Positions 7,992 through 22,900 of a DNA stretch of 64,000 bases are shown one piece after another. Both the position numbers and the translations under genes were made by a program. This stretch comes from Nocardia sp. NBC_00416. Its GTDB lineage: Bacteria > Actinomycetota > Actinomycetes > Mycobacteriales > Mycobacteriaceae. The DNA is taken from assembly GCF_036032445.1 (NCBI RefSeq), contig NZ_CP107932.1, forward strand, positions 2,544,501 to 2,608,500, in the 5' to 3' direction. Each line of letters begins with the position of its first letter. Within the stretch, counting starts at the first letter, position 1. Below the pieces are notes generated by a model. The model was not told where the DNA came from and made no database searches. It was given only the letters and a program-made list of their open reading frames with translations.

Positions 7992-10900
7992 TTCGGAGAA
8001 TTCGTTCCGAAGGTTCGGCAGATCGGACGCGACGCCGGACTCCGGCGGTTCGGGTTCATCCAAGGTTTCCACGCCCGTCCATTCGATCGGTTCGATCTCT
8101 ACCGGACCGGGCCACTCCTTGTCCTCCGGCCATATCCGCGGTTCCGGCACCCGGGATCGCAGCGACGACCCCGGCGGCATCCGGCGGGAGGCCGACTCGA
8201 CCGTTCCGGACCGCTCCGGACCGTTGTCATCCGGTCCGTCGACTCGACCGCGAGTGAATCCGGGCTGGGCCCGCTGATGAGACTTCAGCAGTTCGTACAC
8301 CATCCGCATCGGACCGGACCACCGGTCCGCTCCGCGGAGCACCACGTCGACGAGCGCATTCCGCATCCCCTCCGCCGGGCTCACTCCGTGCTCGCGGGTG
8401 CGGTATCCGGGGAAGGTCAGCTGGAGCCAATCCTCGTACTCGATCTCCCACAGGTCCGGATGGGTGTCGTAGTAGGCCTGCAGTGCCGCATTGAGCTCGG
8501 CTTCGGCCACCCGGTAGTCCCGGTAGTCGACGGCGTGGCCGACCCCGCGGATCACCGCCGCATACACCGGCCGCTCCAGGACCGCACCGGGATACTGGGC
8601 GTCGTCGACCTTCTCCTGCAGATAGTTCAGCAGTTCCCCCGGATCGACAGGAGTGCCGTCCGGCCGCGTCGCCCGGAAATGCAGGGCATTGAACATCAGC
8701 TCGGAGCTGCCTTCCCCGGTACCGGTACCCGGCAGCCAGGCGCTGAAGCCGTCTTCGGTGTAGTCGTCGAACCGGCCGGATTCCGCCAGCCCGACCTGCG
8801 CCACCCCCATGGCTGACAGCAGCTCGGATATATCGACCATCGCCCGCGCGAATTCCTGCACTCGCTCCGGGTTCAGATCGTCGCGCTCGAGCCCGGACAC
8901 CGCCAACTCGGCGTTTCCGGTGCCCCGGCGCAGCATCCCCTGCAGCGTCACCTGGATCGCGCGCGGCTCCGCCCCGAAGAACGGATCCGCACCGGCCGCA
9001 CCGGCCGCACCGGCCAGGATCTCGTCGATCATGTCGGCGAACTCGTTCCGGTGCACCGGCGGAGCGGTCTCTCTCACCACGACCTGGCGGGGAAGGTCGC
9101 CCAATGCGTGGGCGCCGAACTGGACCCAGTCGGCCAGCCGACCCAGCGGACCGCGCCGCCCGGCCCGTTCCACCGCGCCGATCAGGCTCTCGAATGCCTT
9201 CCGGTGCAATCCGCTCGCCGTGTGCGGATTCATGACCACCTCGACGAAGCCGTCCGCCAGGGCGGCGGCCGGATCCACCGTGGGCTCGCTGAACCGCTCG
9301 GTCGCGGTGATGTCGACGTATCCGGTGAAATCGCCGGCCCGGTCGGCGGAATCCCCGACGATGTCCCAGTACATCCCGTCGGCCAGGGGCTCCCCCGCCC
9401 ACAGGAGTTCCAGCAGTTCCCGGTGGGCATAACCGCCACCCGCGAGATCGAGTACCCGCCCGTACGCCCGTACGCCCACCGAGCACACCGGCCCGTATTC
9501 CAGCGCCCAAGAATCCGCACCACCCCGCTTGGGGCCCGCTTCGGCCAGCACCGCGGCCCGGAATTTCCGGTGGTCGACGGCGTAGGCGGCATTGAAGGTG
9601 ATGGATATGCCCCGCACCACCCCGGTGAGTGGATTCACCTGTGCCGCTACCTGTACGGACGCACCGTCCGGTACGTCGCCGATGGCGATGTAGTCGAAAC
9701 CCTCCGGCCGGAATCGACCCAGCGTTCCCGCCATCGACAGCGCGAGGTCGCGCGCCACCTCGACATCTACCGAGCCGTCGGTGAATCCGTACACCGGAAC
9801 CGCGAGCCTGGCACCGAGTTCGGCCGCGACTTCCGAGGGGGTCCGCATCGTCGACCAGTCACCGGCCGACACCCCCAGCAACCCGGCACCCGATGCCGTA
9901 GCCGACTCGTTCGGTACCTCCCGCACCCCAGAGCCGCGCCGCACGCCGAGTATCCGCAGGGCATCCAGGCGTTCGACGGGCATCGGTTCGCCGAACAGGA
10001 CTCGATCGGCGAACCGGCCGAGGTGGTCCCGGACCGGTCCGGGCCCGTCGGCCCGACGCTCGGCGGCCCGCACCACCAGATCGTGCAGCAATCGCAGCAC
10101 CGGCGGAACATTCTCCCGGCCCAGCACCGCCACCTCCGTGAACGCCGCGGTCAGCGCCTTCTCCGGCTGCAGCCGCCACCGGGCGCCACCCGTATCGAGC
10201 TCGAAGCTGTCCTCGCTCAAGTGTTTCCGGGCCCACGGCATGAACCCTTCCTCGGTGGGCCTACGCAGCTGCAGCCGTTCACTGCGCTGATACAGCGTGA
10301 ACAGTGCCCGCTCGGCCACCTGCGGCGCATCCCAGTTCCCCTTGGCCAGCATCGCCCGCGCGAATTCTCGCACCACCATGGTGTACACCGGCCGGAGCGC
10401 GGTGCTCGGGTAGTGGAGCCCGGTATCGACCGCGAACCGGGCGGGTTCGACCAGCGCTCGGGCCGGACTGTTGTACACGCCCCGGTTGATCGCGATCGTC
10501 GCCGCCCGCGGAAGTCCGGTCGCCCCGTCGACCGGAGCGCTCATCTGGGCGTCCTCGGCCCAGCTGGACCACGAGGCGGTGACCTTGCCGAGGACGGCCA
10601 CCGGGTACCGCCCGGACATGTCCGTCAGCGCCCGCGAGACTTCCCGCGCGGCTTCAAGGTTCGTTACGTAGCCATAGAAACCAGAGATCGGACACCGTTC
10701 GCCCAATCGCTTCCACAGTGCGGCCCCGAGTTCTTCCATCGACCTGCGGGCCGACCACTCATCCGGGACCGGAGCTCCGAGCCATTCCGCATCCGAATGC
10801 TCACTGCCCGGCTCCCAATCCCGTCGCGGATCTCGGATGGCTTCCCGATTCGGCCAGTCACTCCACCGCGACCCCGGCGCCGCCGCGGGACCCGGGACGT

Positions 10901-13900
10901 CCGGCTGTTCGCCGGCTCCGTGATCCGCCGGACCGTCCGGGTTCGCCCGCCCGGCCATATCGTCATCGCCCGCCCCGACATTCTCCACATTCCTGATGTA
11001 CGCGGTCGCACCGTTGTACGGCACCGGCTGGGCGTCCCCGTAGGGGTTCCCGTACCGCAACCAGTCCGCGGCCCCACCCAGCAGTCCCGCCGCGCCGCCC
11101 CGCCGCGCCCGGCGCACCAGCAGATCATGGACCTGGCGCGTCTCGGTGCCGACGGCCACTCGCACCGCACCATCGATGTCGACCCGCTCGGCCACCTTGA
11201 CCACCGAGTACGCACCGGCCAGCGCCTCTCCCGGCAGCAGCACCCCCGCCGGGGAGATACTGTGCCCCGCGAACCTGTTCGCCAACCAGGCCAGGTAGGC
11301 GCCCACCTCCGACGGCTCCGCCGCCAGCTCGGGGAGCAACCGCGACCACCACCGCTGTCCCCCCGGCGCTTTCCGGTCGGTGGGCAGCGCCTCCCACCAC
11401 CGCAGCTCATTGCGCAGCACTTCGCGGTAGCGCCGCAGCATCATCGGGCCGACCAGCTTCCGCGCCGAATGGTCTCCCGCCGCATCCAGCGCATGACCGA
11501 TTTCGTGCACGGCCACCGCGTAGATCGGCCGGGCGAGCAGGCTCTCCGGAAAATGCCCTTCCGCGACCTCCCCGGCCACGTAGTGCTGTAACCGCTGCGC
11601 GTCCGCCGCGTGCCGGGTATTGAAGGTGATCGATTCTACGAACAACCGGCCGGTCCGCGGATCACGCGCGGTCGTGGTCTGCGCTATCCGGGTCGGACCC
11701 AGATCGGCGAACCCGATTCGCCGCACATCCAGCCCCGGGGACCCGCCGAGACTGTCCGCGAGTCCCCGGGCGTACTCGCGGAGCACCACCACGTCGAGCC
11801 GCTCCGCCGCCGCGCCGGTATCGAACCGCACGGCATCGGTACTGCCCCCAGTGTCTGTTCCAGGGTCGGGCTGCCCGGGGAATCCGAACAGTTCGATATC
11901 CCGGCCGGGAAGCAACGGCCCCAGCACGGCCCGCAATTCGTGCCGGATTCCGGTCAGCGACACTCCCGACCACTCGTCCGCGGACCGGATACCCAGCGGA
12001 TCAGCTTCCGAATGCACCTCGCCGGCGACAGCATCGTCGCTTGCCGCAGCGGCGCGGCCCGAATCGGCAGGCGGGTCGACAATCCCCGCCTCGAGACCGG
12101 GCAACGGCCGGCCAGCGATATCCTTTGCACCAGCGGTGCCTGCCCGCGACGAGCCATCCGGCGCCGAGATCCCGAACCGGTCGAACACGGCTCGGTACAA
12201 ACCTGCGACCGCACCGTCCGAGGCTTCGAAGACCACTTCGTCCACCACCTGCGTTCCGACCATCTGAATTCCCCGCACCGTCTCGTACAGAGAATGATGT
12301 TGGGGCAGCAGAAGCGACAGAATCGCTCCTGCGAAATCGATATCCGAAACACCCCGTGGCATGATCCAGGTGAACCGAGCGGCCATTCTCGCCGCAGTTC
12401 CCGAAACCCCGGCCCCAACAGGAAACCCGCGCTCGACCGCGGTCCGGCGGAACCACTCACCGCCCTTTTCGAATTCGAACCGCGCCACACCCGGAACCCA
12501 TGGAAGCGGAACAGCGAACCGGTGCGGGTCGAGTCGCAGTGCGGTGGCCGCGTCGACCGTTCCTTCCTCGTGGTACACCAGCACACCGTCCACGACGGCG
12601 TGCCCCGTTTCATCTCGCGCCCGGCGACCGCTCTCGTCGTACCGGTAGAGCGGGAGGACGCGGCGAAATGCCCGATCCTCGGCGGCGAGCGTGATTGCCA
12701 GCGCTTTCAGATCGACTCGACCCCGATCATCCCGCGGTAACGGCCGGCCGGGATCGAGCCTGGTCTTGCGAAGCACGACCAGGTCGCCGGGAATCGCTTG
12801 CAGTTCCCGGAGTGACAAGGGCATGCCCAGCAGATTCCAATCCTGCACGGTGAGGCTACGGCGCAGCTGATCAGGCGCTTCCCGCTGCTTCCTGATCGCG
12901 TAGCTACGGGCGAGTTCTTCAGCGGTGGCGATATGGCCGACGTCGCTTACGGCATTGCGCTCGTCGCGGATATCTTTCGCGCCGATCACCACACGCGGGT
13001 CACCACCGGTGATCGTGGCACGCACCCGGTCCAGCGCGTCGACGTTCAACCCCAGCCGACGTGCTTGCTCCGCCCAATCCGGCTGGTTCAGCAACCTTGC
13101 CAGACCGTCGTCCAGGGTCGTGCCCGAAGGATGGGAAAGTTCCCTACTTCGCCACATCGCATTCTGCACCGCGGACATCAACTCACGCAGGTTTCCGTCC
13201 CGCCGCAACTCGTCCAATGGCACAGACCGCAGAACCATTCCGCTCGACCGCGTGTTCTCGGGCGCGTAGAAGGCATTGTCGACCTGCTCGCGAGTCGCGT
13301 GCGGATGTAGCACGGTCAGAATCGCGCGCAGCCGATCCAGCACGGCGATAGCGGCTCGTCTGCTCTCCGGCAGGTGATAGAGCGCTCGCGCCAACTCGGA
13401 CTCATCACCCACACGCCGCTGCCGCCAACCGGGCTCGCCGGCCTTCGCCGGGATTTCGCGGGACATCGAGCCGTCCGCCTCGGGCCGGTCGAGATCCGGT
13501 TTCACCCGGGACGCCGATATTTCGTGTACAGCGCGGCTCGGCCCATCGACCTGCGGATCAGGCGGGTCGATTCGCTGGTCGACAGCAGGAACCGGATTCC
13601 TCCCCGGAGCGGCCGGGTCCGCCCGGAAATCCGCCGGACCGGCCGCCGCCGGCGCGGTCTCGCTCGCCGCGATCCGGGGATTGTTCGAGTAATCCCAGGC
13701 AGCACCGAAGAATTCGCCATATGTCCGGTCCGGCGATGCTTTCAGGTCGGGCAATGCGTGACGCAGCGCTGCCACCCCGGCGTCGTGCGCCGCTTCCAGG
13801 TGCGCGGGTGAGTCGCCGACCACCTCGGCAATACGGTCGAATGCCTCGGCATAGATCTCTTCCAGCCTCGCCTTCGGTATTACGACACCGGACAGTTCAC

Positions 13901-16900
13901 TCTCGCTCAATGCACGCAATTGCCGAACCGCGACGATCTCCATCGCCTGCGCCCGCGCCTGCTGATCGATCATCTGGTCGACGTATGCCGAGCGCTCGGC
14001 CGACAGCCGGAACCGCACGGCGTCGCCGGTATTCTGTTGCGCCGCGATCTCGGCGTGGACCGCGGTGTGCACCATGGCGACCATCTGGTCGCCGTCGGAG
14101 CCACCCGGATCCAGTACCAGCACCCCCGCGGAGGGGTAGTAGCGGTCCGTGGCATTCGACTGGTATTCGATCCGAATATCGTTGTCCCGCAGTACTGTGT
14201 TCGACCACTCCCCGACGGGCGTCCGGACGAGCACCCGGCGGATTCGCCGGATTTCCGCGTCGGTGGCCCGCCGCACCGCCGGTTCCGGCGGCGCGGGCAC
14301 ATGGGCCTCCGACCGCCACAGCTGCCCGGCCGGCGTCTCCTCCGCGGAGCGCGGAATACCGGCCTGGCGCACCCGGATCGTTCCGCCCGATTCCACTTCG
14401 AGCGTGAGGTAGGTGCGGTCGATTGCACCATCGTCACGAACCACGAGTCCGTCGAGCAGATCCTCCGCTGCCGCGGCGGCCCGGGCGAGATCGCGGTGCT
14501 GTACGGCGATTATCAGCCGATCCGGGCGTCCCGGCAGATAAGCGATGTTATCGGTGAGGATTCGAAGACCGGGAGCATTCCGGGCCGCCACCTCGAGCAC
14601 ATCCCGTGCCACCAGGGTGTGGAGGTCCCGCTCGGCGGCATCGAATGCGGCCGTGTGCCGTAGGCAGTCGTCCACCAGGTCGGTGAGCCGGTGCAGTTCG
14701 TGGCGGCGCCGCCGTAGCATCGAGCCCGCCCCGGAGACTTCGGTCGTGGCGGGATTCTGTTCGACCCGCCGCATCGCGGTGTCGACGCGGCTCCGGAGTT
14801 CGGCATCCAGCAGCGGCGGAATCCCGAGTCGAAGGGCAAGCGCACGGGCCTCGGTCTCGGCGGCGTTCTTCCGAATGTGGACATCCTGCCTGTGCAGTAG
14901 TGCGCGACGAAATGCCCGTTCGAACTCGGGTCCCGTGGGCTGATGCCTTCCGTCGGCACCCGGATGTGCCACGCTCCGTTCATTCTCATAGTGCGCCGCG
15001 AATCTCTCCGAGTAAATATCGTGCTGTGCCTCACGCACGGCAGCCGCACCCGCCCGCGCGGCGGCGTCGTCGTGCGCGACATCGGTAATTGAATTCCGTC
15101 GCACTGCGGCGCGGTGTTTCTCCTCCATGGCCGAGGCCGGGAAATCGTAACCCAGCGCACGTAGCTCCGTGGCCAGCCGGATCGCCAGCACTTCGGCCTC
15201 CGTTTCCTCATCAACCCTGGCCGCGATGTATTCCTGCTCGGACATCTCGTTCGGGGTCGCGGCCCGTCCCTCGACGTGATATTTCGCGTGCACCAATTCG
15301 TGCACCAGCGTCATCGCCTGATCGACCAGCCCCGACCGTGCGGTGTAGATATGCGCCGTCAAATTGTCCGGCTTGAATTCACCCAGTCGTCTTCCGCCGT
15401 CTCCGGACTCGAATACCGTCCGGATCCGCGGGTCGTCACATAGACCCAGAACCTCCCGGCCGGTGGCGGTCTGCTCCAGCAGACCGACCACTTCCCGCAC
15501 TGGATCGTCGAGGGCGACCGTCATCAGATCACGCGAAACGTCGGTGGATTCCACCGGCGCACCGGCTCCGGGTTCGCGCCATCCGATACCGAAGGATCGC
15601 GGATCACCCAGCGGCGAGGAGGGATCCCGGGCCAGCGTGAGCAGCAGCTCGTGCAGTATCGCGAAAGTCCGCGGTAGCCCTTCCGGCCCGTCACGCAAGA
15701 ACCGGAAATGTGCCTCTCCCAGAGCTTCCGCGGCCCGCATCGAGCCGTCCGGGTTGCGGCTGTATCCCGAGAGCTCATCCAGCCAGTCCCCGAGATCGGC
15801 ACCCTCCTGCTCGGCCGTCCAGCGCAGATACCCCTCGGCCCGCGCGCGTGCCTTCCCCGCACCGGCGTGATCGAGTGCATGACCGAGTTCGTGGCCGACC
15901 ACCGCGTCCATCGGTCGCTCGGCCACTTCCGGCGCGAATCGGCGCGTATCCACCCCGGTCTGCACCAGCTGCCGGAACCGCCGTGGGTCGGTCGCCGCAT
16001 CCCGGCCCAGCACGATTTCGGCCGTGTACTTCTTCCCGGTTTCGCGGTCGAGGGCAGCCCTCGCCTCACCCAGCCCCCCGGGACCCAGATCCCGGATACC
16101 GAAACCCCGCACATCCGCTTCCGGCGACTGCGCCAGCCGCAGTTCCAGCAACCGAGCCCAATCCCGCACCACGGCCGCATTCAGCTCCGACGGGTCACTG
16201 GAGTCGCGGCTCAGCGGCGGAACGGGGTCATCGCTGTCCTCCGGCCCGAAGCCCCACAACCGCGCACCCGGGAAAGACTTCCGCAGTTGGGCAGCCACCT
16301 CCGCGACGGACTTTCCAGCCCATTTGTCGTCGCGGAACGCCGCGGGCACACCCAGCACATCGTCATCAGTGACAGCGCGGAGCCGGACGCGGCGCGACGA
16401 TTCGTCCAACGCCACCGCCAGGAGATCGCGCGACGGCGCGCCGTCCGCGTCCGGCCCGCCGAGAGCACCGATCCCGCCGGAGGGCTCCGGAGATCCCCTC
16501 CCCTGCGGGGTATATCCCAGCCACTCGGTGAGCTTCTCGTCCAGCGCGTCCAGCGCCGCGTTCACCCGCTCCGGTTCCGAGCCCGGCTCCACCTCGACAT
16601 ACCGCACGCCTTTTTCGGCGCTCAGCTCCACCACGACCCGGCCGCGCTCCCCGCGTACGGGTTCGACGGCCAGGGCCACCCTGACCAGCCCGTCTTCGAA
16701 CTCGACCCCCTCGCCCCGGATCGCGAACCCGTCACCGAACCCGTCCAGCAGCCCCGCCCGCTCCGCGGTCCCGGAACCGGTCTCGGCCAGCAGAGCGGCT
16801 CCGCTCTCCGAGACGACCCTGCCCACAGTGGGCATTCCGATGTCCTGATGCCACAGGGCTCCGCGCGCGTTGCTCCACAAGCGGGCCTGCGTCAGATCGA

Positions 16901-19900
16901 CACCATGGCGCCGGAGCTGATCGAGTACCTGCGCGGTATACAGCGGGTCGAAACCGGCGTCGTGGAACCTCCCCGTCCCGTCCGGCCACAGGAAAGTCAC
17001 CCGGCCCGCCTCCACCGCCCACATACCGAAACCCGCCACCGCGTCGACCGGATCGCCGGACTGCGCGTACTCGGCGACCAGCTCACCGTGACCGAAAGCC
17101 GCACCCATCGTCCGGAATCGACCCACCGTATTCATCACGAACGCGTCCGCCTTCGAACCGGTGTAGAGCTCACCGTCCGCGTCCCGTAGCAGTCCTTCGT
17201 CGTCCAGCACGAGTTCGATGGATTCCCCGCGTGGCCGCGGATCGGGCGGCAGTTCGGGCTCCGTGGTCGCATAGTGGGCCCGGCTGCGCGAGTGCGAACC
17301 TCGTCCCGTATCGCCGGTTCCGCCGATGTCCGCCTCGTGGGAGGCATCCACTGCTGAATTTGCGGCCGAAGATCGTCCGTCCGGCTCCGTGAACCGGTGC
17401 TCGAGAAAATCATCCGAGTGTTCCGGAATCTGCCGGGACCCGCGCGCATCCGTACTGTCCGGTGTCCGATCGCTGGTGACGATGATGCCCGATCCCTCGC
17501 CGTTGCCAATCGCGGCGAACGGATTCAGCCCGTCGACGATCTCCCCGCTGGACTCCTCGCGGTAGACCCGGCCCAATTCCAGAAGTTCGACGAGTCGACG
17601 GCTCGGCACCCGGTTGTTCTGCTGCCACTGTCCCAGCTCGACCAGCAAATCGTGGAGAACGCCGACCGCTTCCCGATCATCGACGTTCGCACGGCCGCGC
17701 CACCGCACCTCGGTGGCGGCTTCGGCTCCGGCTTCGACCGGATCGACCCGACTGCCGTCGAAGCTGTATCCACTCAGGTTCTGCTGTAACCAGATCCAGT
17801 AACCCGAGATCGTCGGTTCCCCCAGAGGGTTGGTCATGTAGTGGCCCAACAGCAGATCACCGACCAACATCCGGAACAGTCCGGTCCCGCTGACCTCGCG
17901 GGCGTGCCCCCATTCGTGCCCACCCGACCACCACACCGGGCGGATGCCGGCTTGCGGTCTGAAATGCTTCGATTCGACAGCACGGTCGACCACCCTGCGG
18001 AAGATCTCCGCATTCTCGGCGTAGTAAGGGTTGAGTGCGATGCGATCCACGAAGACCGGGCGATTGTAATCGGGCGTGGTCGGATCGGCCCTGACGACGA
18101 ACGGCGTAACACCATAGAAAGTTCGCGCCAAAACCCCAGAGGGGCGGGTGTTTCCGGGAAATCCGATGCCCACCGCGCGAACATCCATGGACGGCTCGGA
18201 TTCGAATCCATCCGCTAAGAAGCGCGCCCAGTCACGGGCGATCTCGTGGTCGACGGACGTCCCGAACCCGTAGACCACGATGCTGTTACCCTGGACTCTC
18301 CGTAGGTCCTCGTCCGGCCCATCCGCGACCGACCGCTCAGCTCTGCCGGTGGAAATGTCGTACAGACCCGGTCCGTAGTCCACGACATTTTTTCCCGTGA
18401 GCTGCCGCAGCTTCTCCACCAATATCTCCGCGACCTCCCGCTGAGACTTTCCGGTGAAATCGTCCTGAATCGGCGCGCCGGAATCATCCACCGCACCGAC
18501 CAGCTCCGCGCTGGTCGGCTCGCGCAACGACACGGGCACCGTGCGCTCCGGGTCGAGCGGCCGCGGCTCCGCTCCGTCCTGTAAAGCCAGCAGATCCGAT
18601 AGTTTTCGGCTCACCGCCTCGTGTTGCGGGTCGAAACCCGATTTCGTGTCCTGAAATTCGACCCAGGTCGACACGAATCCATCTATCAGTGCTCTATCGG
18701 GAAGGACATCGCCCCACTCGTCCGGAAAGCTGGAGTGCGGTAGCACCTCTCGCAACCAGGTCCGATAGCCCGGCCCACTCAACTTCCACCGCTCACCGGT
18801 TGTGGTCACCGGACGCCTGTTGTCGCGGTAGTGGTGGGTCAGTTCGGCATGGACGAGATCACGAGCCAGATATCGTCCGTGGTGATCCAATGCGCGGGCG
18901 AATGCCTGGGCAGTGAGCGCGGCTTCGGGCCGCTCGGCAAAGGTTTCCGGAAGGACGCCGTCGTGGATTTTCTTCCGGATCCCGTCGAGAAAGTAGTCGC
19001 CGGCGCCTTTGTCGAAGTAGGGTCTGGTGAACTGGTCGATTCCGAAGATGATCGCGTCGGTGTACCGTTGCCCTCCGGCGGTTTCCGCCACCCGCACATC
19101 ATGGCTGTTCGGTATCCGGCCGAAACCGATGCGCCGGATATCCAGCCGCGGGTATCGATCGAGTAGTCGCAGGACGGCCCGGGCGATTTTCTGTGCCGAC
19201 GACACGGCCTCATCGGGTAGCTTGTCGAACCCGAACACCTCGACGGGCCGATCCCGACTGGCCAGGAGAGCCTGCAATTCCCGGCCGACCTCGGCCGGGG
19301 ACCTACCCGAGAGATTCGGCGTCTGCTCCGGTACGCCGGCTCGAACAGCGTTCGGCCCGTCGTGTTCCCCAACCGGGGTCGCTCCGGCCGGATCATCGCC
19401 CACCCCCCGCGCATTCGAATCATGCGAGATCGCCGGCGAATACTCGGGGCGGTCGGCCCGATCCCGATCGACACTTACTTCACCCTGTGCGGGCCGCGCG
19501 TCCGGGCCGTCCGGTGCCCGATCGCTGGTTCCCGCTACCTCCGCCGAGGGGACAGGAGAACCGGCCCGGGGTTCCGGAGCCGGGCGGGAGGTGCGGGTAT
19601 CCAGGCCGGCCGACGGATGACTGTCGGCGGCACCCGCCGCTGCCGGGGCATCAGGTCCGACGATGATGCCCCATCCCTCGCCGTTGCGAATCGCGGCGAA
19701 GGGGCTCAGGCCGTCGACGATCTCGCCGGTGGACTCGAGATGGTAGGTCCCGCGCAGCTCCAGGAGTTCGGTGAGCCGCCGGCTCGGCACCCCCTCGTTG
19801 TGCTGCGCCCGCGCCAGCTCGACCAGCAGATCGTAGACAACCGCGACCGGCTCCCGATCATCGATGTTCTCGCGGCCCCGCCACCGCACCTCGGGTACGG

Positions 19901-22900
19901 CTTCGGCGCCGACTTCACGCGGATCGACCTGCAGCATGTCGTGGTCGCTCGAGAAGGCGTAGCCGATCCCCTTGAAGCTGTATCCACTCAGGCTCTCACT
20001 CAACCAAACCCAATAACCAGAGGTCGTCGGCTCCCCGAGAGGATTGCTCAGATAGGTTCCCAGCAGCACATCGCCGATATAACTCCGGAACAGGCGGGCC
20101 CCGGCGGCGTCGAGGGCATGCCCCCACTCGTGCCCACCTATCCACCACACCGGACGTTTCCTGGCATCCGGCTTGATCTGCCCCGACTCGATCGCGCTGT
20201 AGACCGCCCTGCACAAGAATTCCGACTTTTCGGCGAATTCTGAGTTCAGCTGTATCCGATCCACGCGGATCGGTCGATTCATATCGAGCTCGATGGGGTC
20301 GCCGTCGGCGGCGGGCGACGTGGAATCCGAATATGTCCTGGCCGCGACATAGCGGTCACGGTTCGCATCGGGGTCACTCTCGAGCGCTCCGATACCCACC
20401 GCGGGAACAACCAGGAACCTGTCGGTTTCGAAGCTGTGCACAAAGAATCGAGCCCACTCACGAGCGATCTCCGGATCGATATTCCTGTCGAGCCCGTAGA
20501 CCACCACCGACTCGCCCGCGAGATCCGATAGTTTTCTCGTCAGAATCACCGATATTTCCCGCAGGGATTTTCCGGTGAAATCGTCCTGTATCGGTGCACC
20601 GGATTCATCCACCGCGCCGAGCAGCTCCGCGGCGGCCGGCTCGGGAAAGAGCACCGGCACCGCGTGGTCCGGGTCGAGCGGCCGCGGTTCCACACCGTCC
20701 TGCGCGGCCAGCAGGTCGGCCAGTAACCGGTTCACCGCCGATTGCCGTCGCGTCTGTACGTAGCCTTCGTAATTCGATGCGACCCAGTTCGAGACGAACC
20801 CGTCTATCAGCGCCCTACGGGGAGCAATATCGTGCCATCTGTCCACAAAGCTTGTCTGTGGCAATATATTATTCAACCATCTCCGATAACGTGGTCCATC
20901 GAGTTCCCAGAGCTCACGGCTGATGTGCAGGCGGGGCCGATTGTCCCGGAAGTGATGAGTCAGCTCGGCATGCACCATTTCACGAGCCAGATATCCGCCG
21001 TGGTGATCCAAGGCGTGGGCGACCGCCGCGGCGGCGAGCGCGGAGCCGGGCATCAAGGAAAAGAGCTCCGGAAGAATTCCGTTATCGATATCTCGCTGAA
21101 TATTCTCGCTGAAGTAGTCCCCGGTACCGTCGTCCCATTCCGGCCTGGTGAACTGGCCGACTCCGAAAACGATCTGTTCGACGAACCGGTGCCCGGTTTC
21201 GGTTTCCGCTACCCGCACATCGTAGCGTTTCCGCATCCGGCCGAAACCGACCTGCCGCACATCCAGCCGCGGATTTCCGGCGAGCAGCAGCGTGATGGCA
21301 CGGGCAATATCCTGTACCTGGGAGGCGGCCTCATCGGGCAGTTTGTCGAACCCGAACACCTCGACGGGATGATCCAGGTCGGCCAGTAGCGCTTGCCATT
21401 GCGCGCCGACCTCGACCGGGGACTTGCCCGAGAAATCGACGAGCTGCTCCGGGACGCCGTCCCGGGCAGTGTCGGGAACCTGCCCGGGGCGTTCCCCCGC
21501 CGGGGTCGCGGTGTGCGATTCGGTCCCGTCTCGCGACGGCGGCACCCCGTCGGATCGCCCCGGGTCCGGCGGGCCGATCCGAGGTACGAGGGGCGGATCG
21601 GATTCGGAATCGACCGCCTCGTTCGCGACGTTCTCCGCGCCGGCGGACTCGTCGGCCACCGGTCCCGATCCATGCGTGTAATCCCAGGCGGCGCCGAAGA
21701 ATTCGGCGTAGGTGCGGTCCGGTGATACTTCGATTTCGGGCAGTTCGCGCCGCAGCGCCGCCACCCCGGCATCATGTGCCGCTTCCCGGGCGGCCACCGA
21801 GCCTTCTCCCACGGCCACCCGGAGATCGAAAGCCGCGCCGTAGATGTGTTCCAGGGCAGTCCGGGGGATCTCGGCACCCGACAGCACATCATCGCTCAGT
21901 GCCCGCAACTGCCGGACCGCGATGATCTCCATTGCCTGCGCCCGCGCCTGGTGTTCGATCATCCGATCGATATAGTCCGCGCGGGAAGCCTGCAGCGTGA
22001 ACCGCACCGCCCCGCCGGCCTCCTGCTGCGCCGCGATATCGGCGTGCACCGCGGTGTGCACCATGGCGGCCATCTGAGCACCGTCGGACCCGCCCGGATC
22101 CAGCACCAGCAGCCGCTGAGCAGGGAAGTACCGGTCGATGGCATGCGACCGGTACTCGATCCGGACAGCGTGTTCCCGCAACACCTCATCCGCCCAGGCG
22201 CCGACCTCCGTCCGGGCCAGCACCCGGCGGATCCGGCCGGTCTCCGCGTCCGCGGTGCGCTGCGCCGCACCCGGGGCGGGCAGATCCCGGGCCGGCTGCT
22301 CGTCCGGCCGGGGCGGGGACGGCTCGACGACCCGCGTTACCGCGATCTGCCCGTCCAGCTGAACCTTCACTTCGCGGTATTCACGGGCGATATCGGCACG
22401 GTGCACGAAATCGCCGGACGACCGGATCGCCTCCGCGACCGCCCGATCGTGGTCACCCTTGCGCGCAACGATCACCAGCCGGTCCGGTTCCCCCGGCAGA
22501 TAGGCGACGTTATCGGTCAGAGTCCGGGCATCCGGGATGTCCCGTGTCGCCGCCGCCAGCACATCGCGGACCGCGAGGGTGTGCACGCGTTGTTGCTCGG
22601 CACGGTATCGCGCCGCCTGCTGCAGCGAGTCGTTCTGCAGATCGGTCAGACGATGCAGCTCATGGCGGCGCCGCCGTAGTTCCGCTGTGCCGTCGGCGGA
22701 ATCGGTGGTGGCAAGCTCGCGCTCCACCCGCTGTAGCGGGGTCTCGGTGTCCCCGCGCGTCGCCGGGTCCGCGGGCAGCGGATCGACCCCGAGCAGGGAC
22801 GACAGCTGTGTCAGCTCTCCTCCGGCGGCCTGCCACCGCAGCTCGGCATCCTTCCAGTCCGACAGACCACGCCGCAGTTGCGCATCGAACTCCGGGCCGG

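Noticed and set aside
9051..11591. 846-aa plus-strand open frame antisense to the giant gene
   Set aside because: It mirrors the repeated modules in a GC-rich shadow frame, is dominated by Arg, Pro and His and shows no domain. The same applies to 28965-31517 and 8227-9510.
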